Source: Clostridiales bacterium
Lineage (GTDB): Bacteria; Bacillota; Clostridia; Oscillospirales; Oscillospiraceae
Direction of reading: 5' to 3'
NCBI GenBank assembly: GCA_003522945.1
Contig: DPHR01000013.1
Coordinates: forward strand, 1,026-16,372
Length of the DNA stretch: 15,347 bases
The notes under the pieces are model-generated. The model was given only the letters and a program-made list of their open reading frames with translations, was not told the DNA's origin and made no database searches. Below are positions 14,599 through 15,347 of this stretch, piece by piece; position 1 is the stretch's first letter; every line of letters starts with the position of its first letter. The position numbers and the translations under genes are program-made.

Positions 14599-15347
14599 AT
14601 GGAAAAAGTGGAAATCTCCGGTGCGGCGCTTGCGCCGCTGTTCCGGCTGAGCCGGGACGCTGTCTGCGGCATCGCACAGGGCCGCATCGTGTTCTCCAAT
14701 CCGGCGGCATGCCGGCTGTTCGGCGCGGACGTTACCGGCGAGAGCGCCGCGGAGCGCTTCCCGGACCTGGAGGAGAACGGCTGGGGCGACAGCTTTGCTG
14801 CCGTGCTCACCATCGGCGATACACCGAGAAACATTACCGCCGTGCGCAGCGGCGAGATCCTTGTCCTCACGATCCGGACGGAGGAGCCGGAAACACTGCC
14901 GGTGCCGCCGACGGCGCTGCGGCAGATGCGCTCGGCGGCGTTCAATCTCCGGCTGTCGATCGAGCAGCTGCTGAAGGACGAGCCGGAAACCTGGGACGAG
15001 GGCTATGACGAGGAGCGGGCGAAAGCCAGCGCGGTCCTCTACCACAGCTACTATAAGCTCCTCCATGTCACCAACCAGCTTGCCGATCTCAACGCGCTCG
15101 CTGCCGACGATAAGCTCTCGTGGCCAAAGCCGCTCTCGTTCAGCGATCTCATCGCCGATCTGGTGGACTCGGCGGAGATCTTCCTGCAGCGGCGGAACAT
15201 CACGTTCCGGTTCGACCCGGCGGGGGAGAGCCTTTTCGTGATCGGCGAGCAGAGCAAGCTCGAGCAGCTCCTGCTCATCCTCATCGCCGACTGCGTCCGC
15301 CGCACCGGCGACGGCGGGAAGATCGTCTTCCGGCTGAGACAGTTCGG
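14599..15347 (+). CDS. PAS/histidine-kinase-like protein, 3' end cut by window
   Basis: Translated from 14599 the frame stays open for 249 codons to the window edge. The N-terminus (about 10-95) looks like a PAS-type sensor domain: GIAQGRIVFSNPAACRLFG is typical. Residues about 105-175 match a DHp dimerisation helix pair, and 180-249 the start of the ATP-binding domain (LSFSDLIADLVD). No membrane segment is seen, so it would be cytosolic. At the H-box the sequence is AAFNLRLS, with Phe 115 where the phospho-accepting His should be. The N-box region LLLILIADCVRRT also lacks the usual Asn pair. The ATG choice rests on context, not on a strong ribosome binding site. Whether a response regulator follows is outside the window. 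Confidence 0.75.
   Translation, partial: MEKVEISGAALAPLFRLSRDAVCGIAQGRIVFSNPAACRLFGADVTGESAAERFPDLEENGWGDSFAAVLTIGDTPRNITAVRSGEILVLTIRTEEPETLPVPPTALRQMRSAAFNLRLSIEQLLKDEPETWDEGYDEERAKASAVLYHSYYKLLHVTNQLADLNALAADDKLSWPKPLSFSDLIADLVDSAEIFLQRRNITFRFDPAGESLFVIGEQSKLEQLLLILIADCVRRTGDGGKIVFRLRQF

Noticed and set aside
1..15347. tRNA, rRNA, CRISPR array or riboswitch
   Set aside because: Intergenic regions were read for cloverleaf arms, regular direct repeats with spacers, and known riboswitch cores; none was seen.

Overview
The window looks like a chromosomal segment of a GC-rich anaerobic Firmicute, most likely Oscillospirales/Clostridia. The reasons are an oxygen-sensitive class III ribonucleotide reductase with its radical-SAM activase, strong GGAGG-type ribosome binding sites, sigma-A-like promoters, a TTG-like start context, and a palindromic 'ctcccct..aggggag' repeat. 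This placement is inference; there is no rRNA or other marker in the window.

Layout. 1-171: palindromic repeats, then the terminator of the nrd genes. 172-3480 (minus): nrdG then nrdD, each with its own promoter; the nrdD promoter carries two NrdR-box-like palindromes, and NrdD has a redoxin domain fused to its C-terminus. 3572-6108 (plus): a THEP1-type NTPase followed by a membrane-anchored PIG-L/LmbE-type deacetylase. 6107-8354 (minus): a two-gene operon of CobW/COG0523-type GTPases. The first has a roughly 100-residue His/Cys-rich metal-binding segment; the second is a GTPase fused to a DUF1980/TIGR03943-like C-terminal domain. 8464-12243 (plus): an asymmetric heterodimeric ABC exporter, two genes overlapping by 4 nt, with a promoter and terminator. 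12244-12690: AT-richer debris with a truncated IS200/IS605 transposase, ending in the terminator of the next gene. 12735-13241 (minus): a YgjV-family membrane protein. 13336-14346 (minus): glyceraldehyde-3-phosphate dehydrogenase. 14599-15347 (plus): the start of a PAS/histidine-kinase-like protein that runs off the window and seems to lack the phospho-accepting His.

How the genes work together. NrdG installs the glycyl radical on NrdD for anaerobic dNTP synthesis, and the fused redoxin probably supplies electrons. The two GTPases look like a metal (probably zinc) handling pair. The two ABC subunits form one exporter with one catalytic and one degenerate ATP site. Gap is central glycolysis.

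Points most worth a second look: the GTPase/DUF1980 fusion beside the His-rich GTPase; the NrdD-redoxin fusion and its pair of NrdR boxes four helical turns apart; the out-of-frame TTG start and A7 tract before the first ABC gene; the non-canonical coenzyme-binding residue in Gap; and the His-less kinase-like protein. Most remaining open frames, including several over 400 codons, are antisense shadows of real genes.
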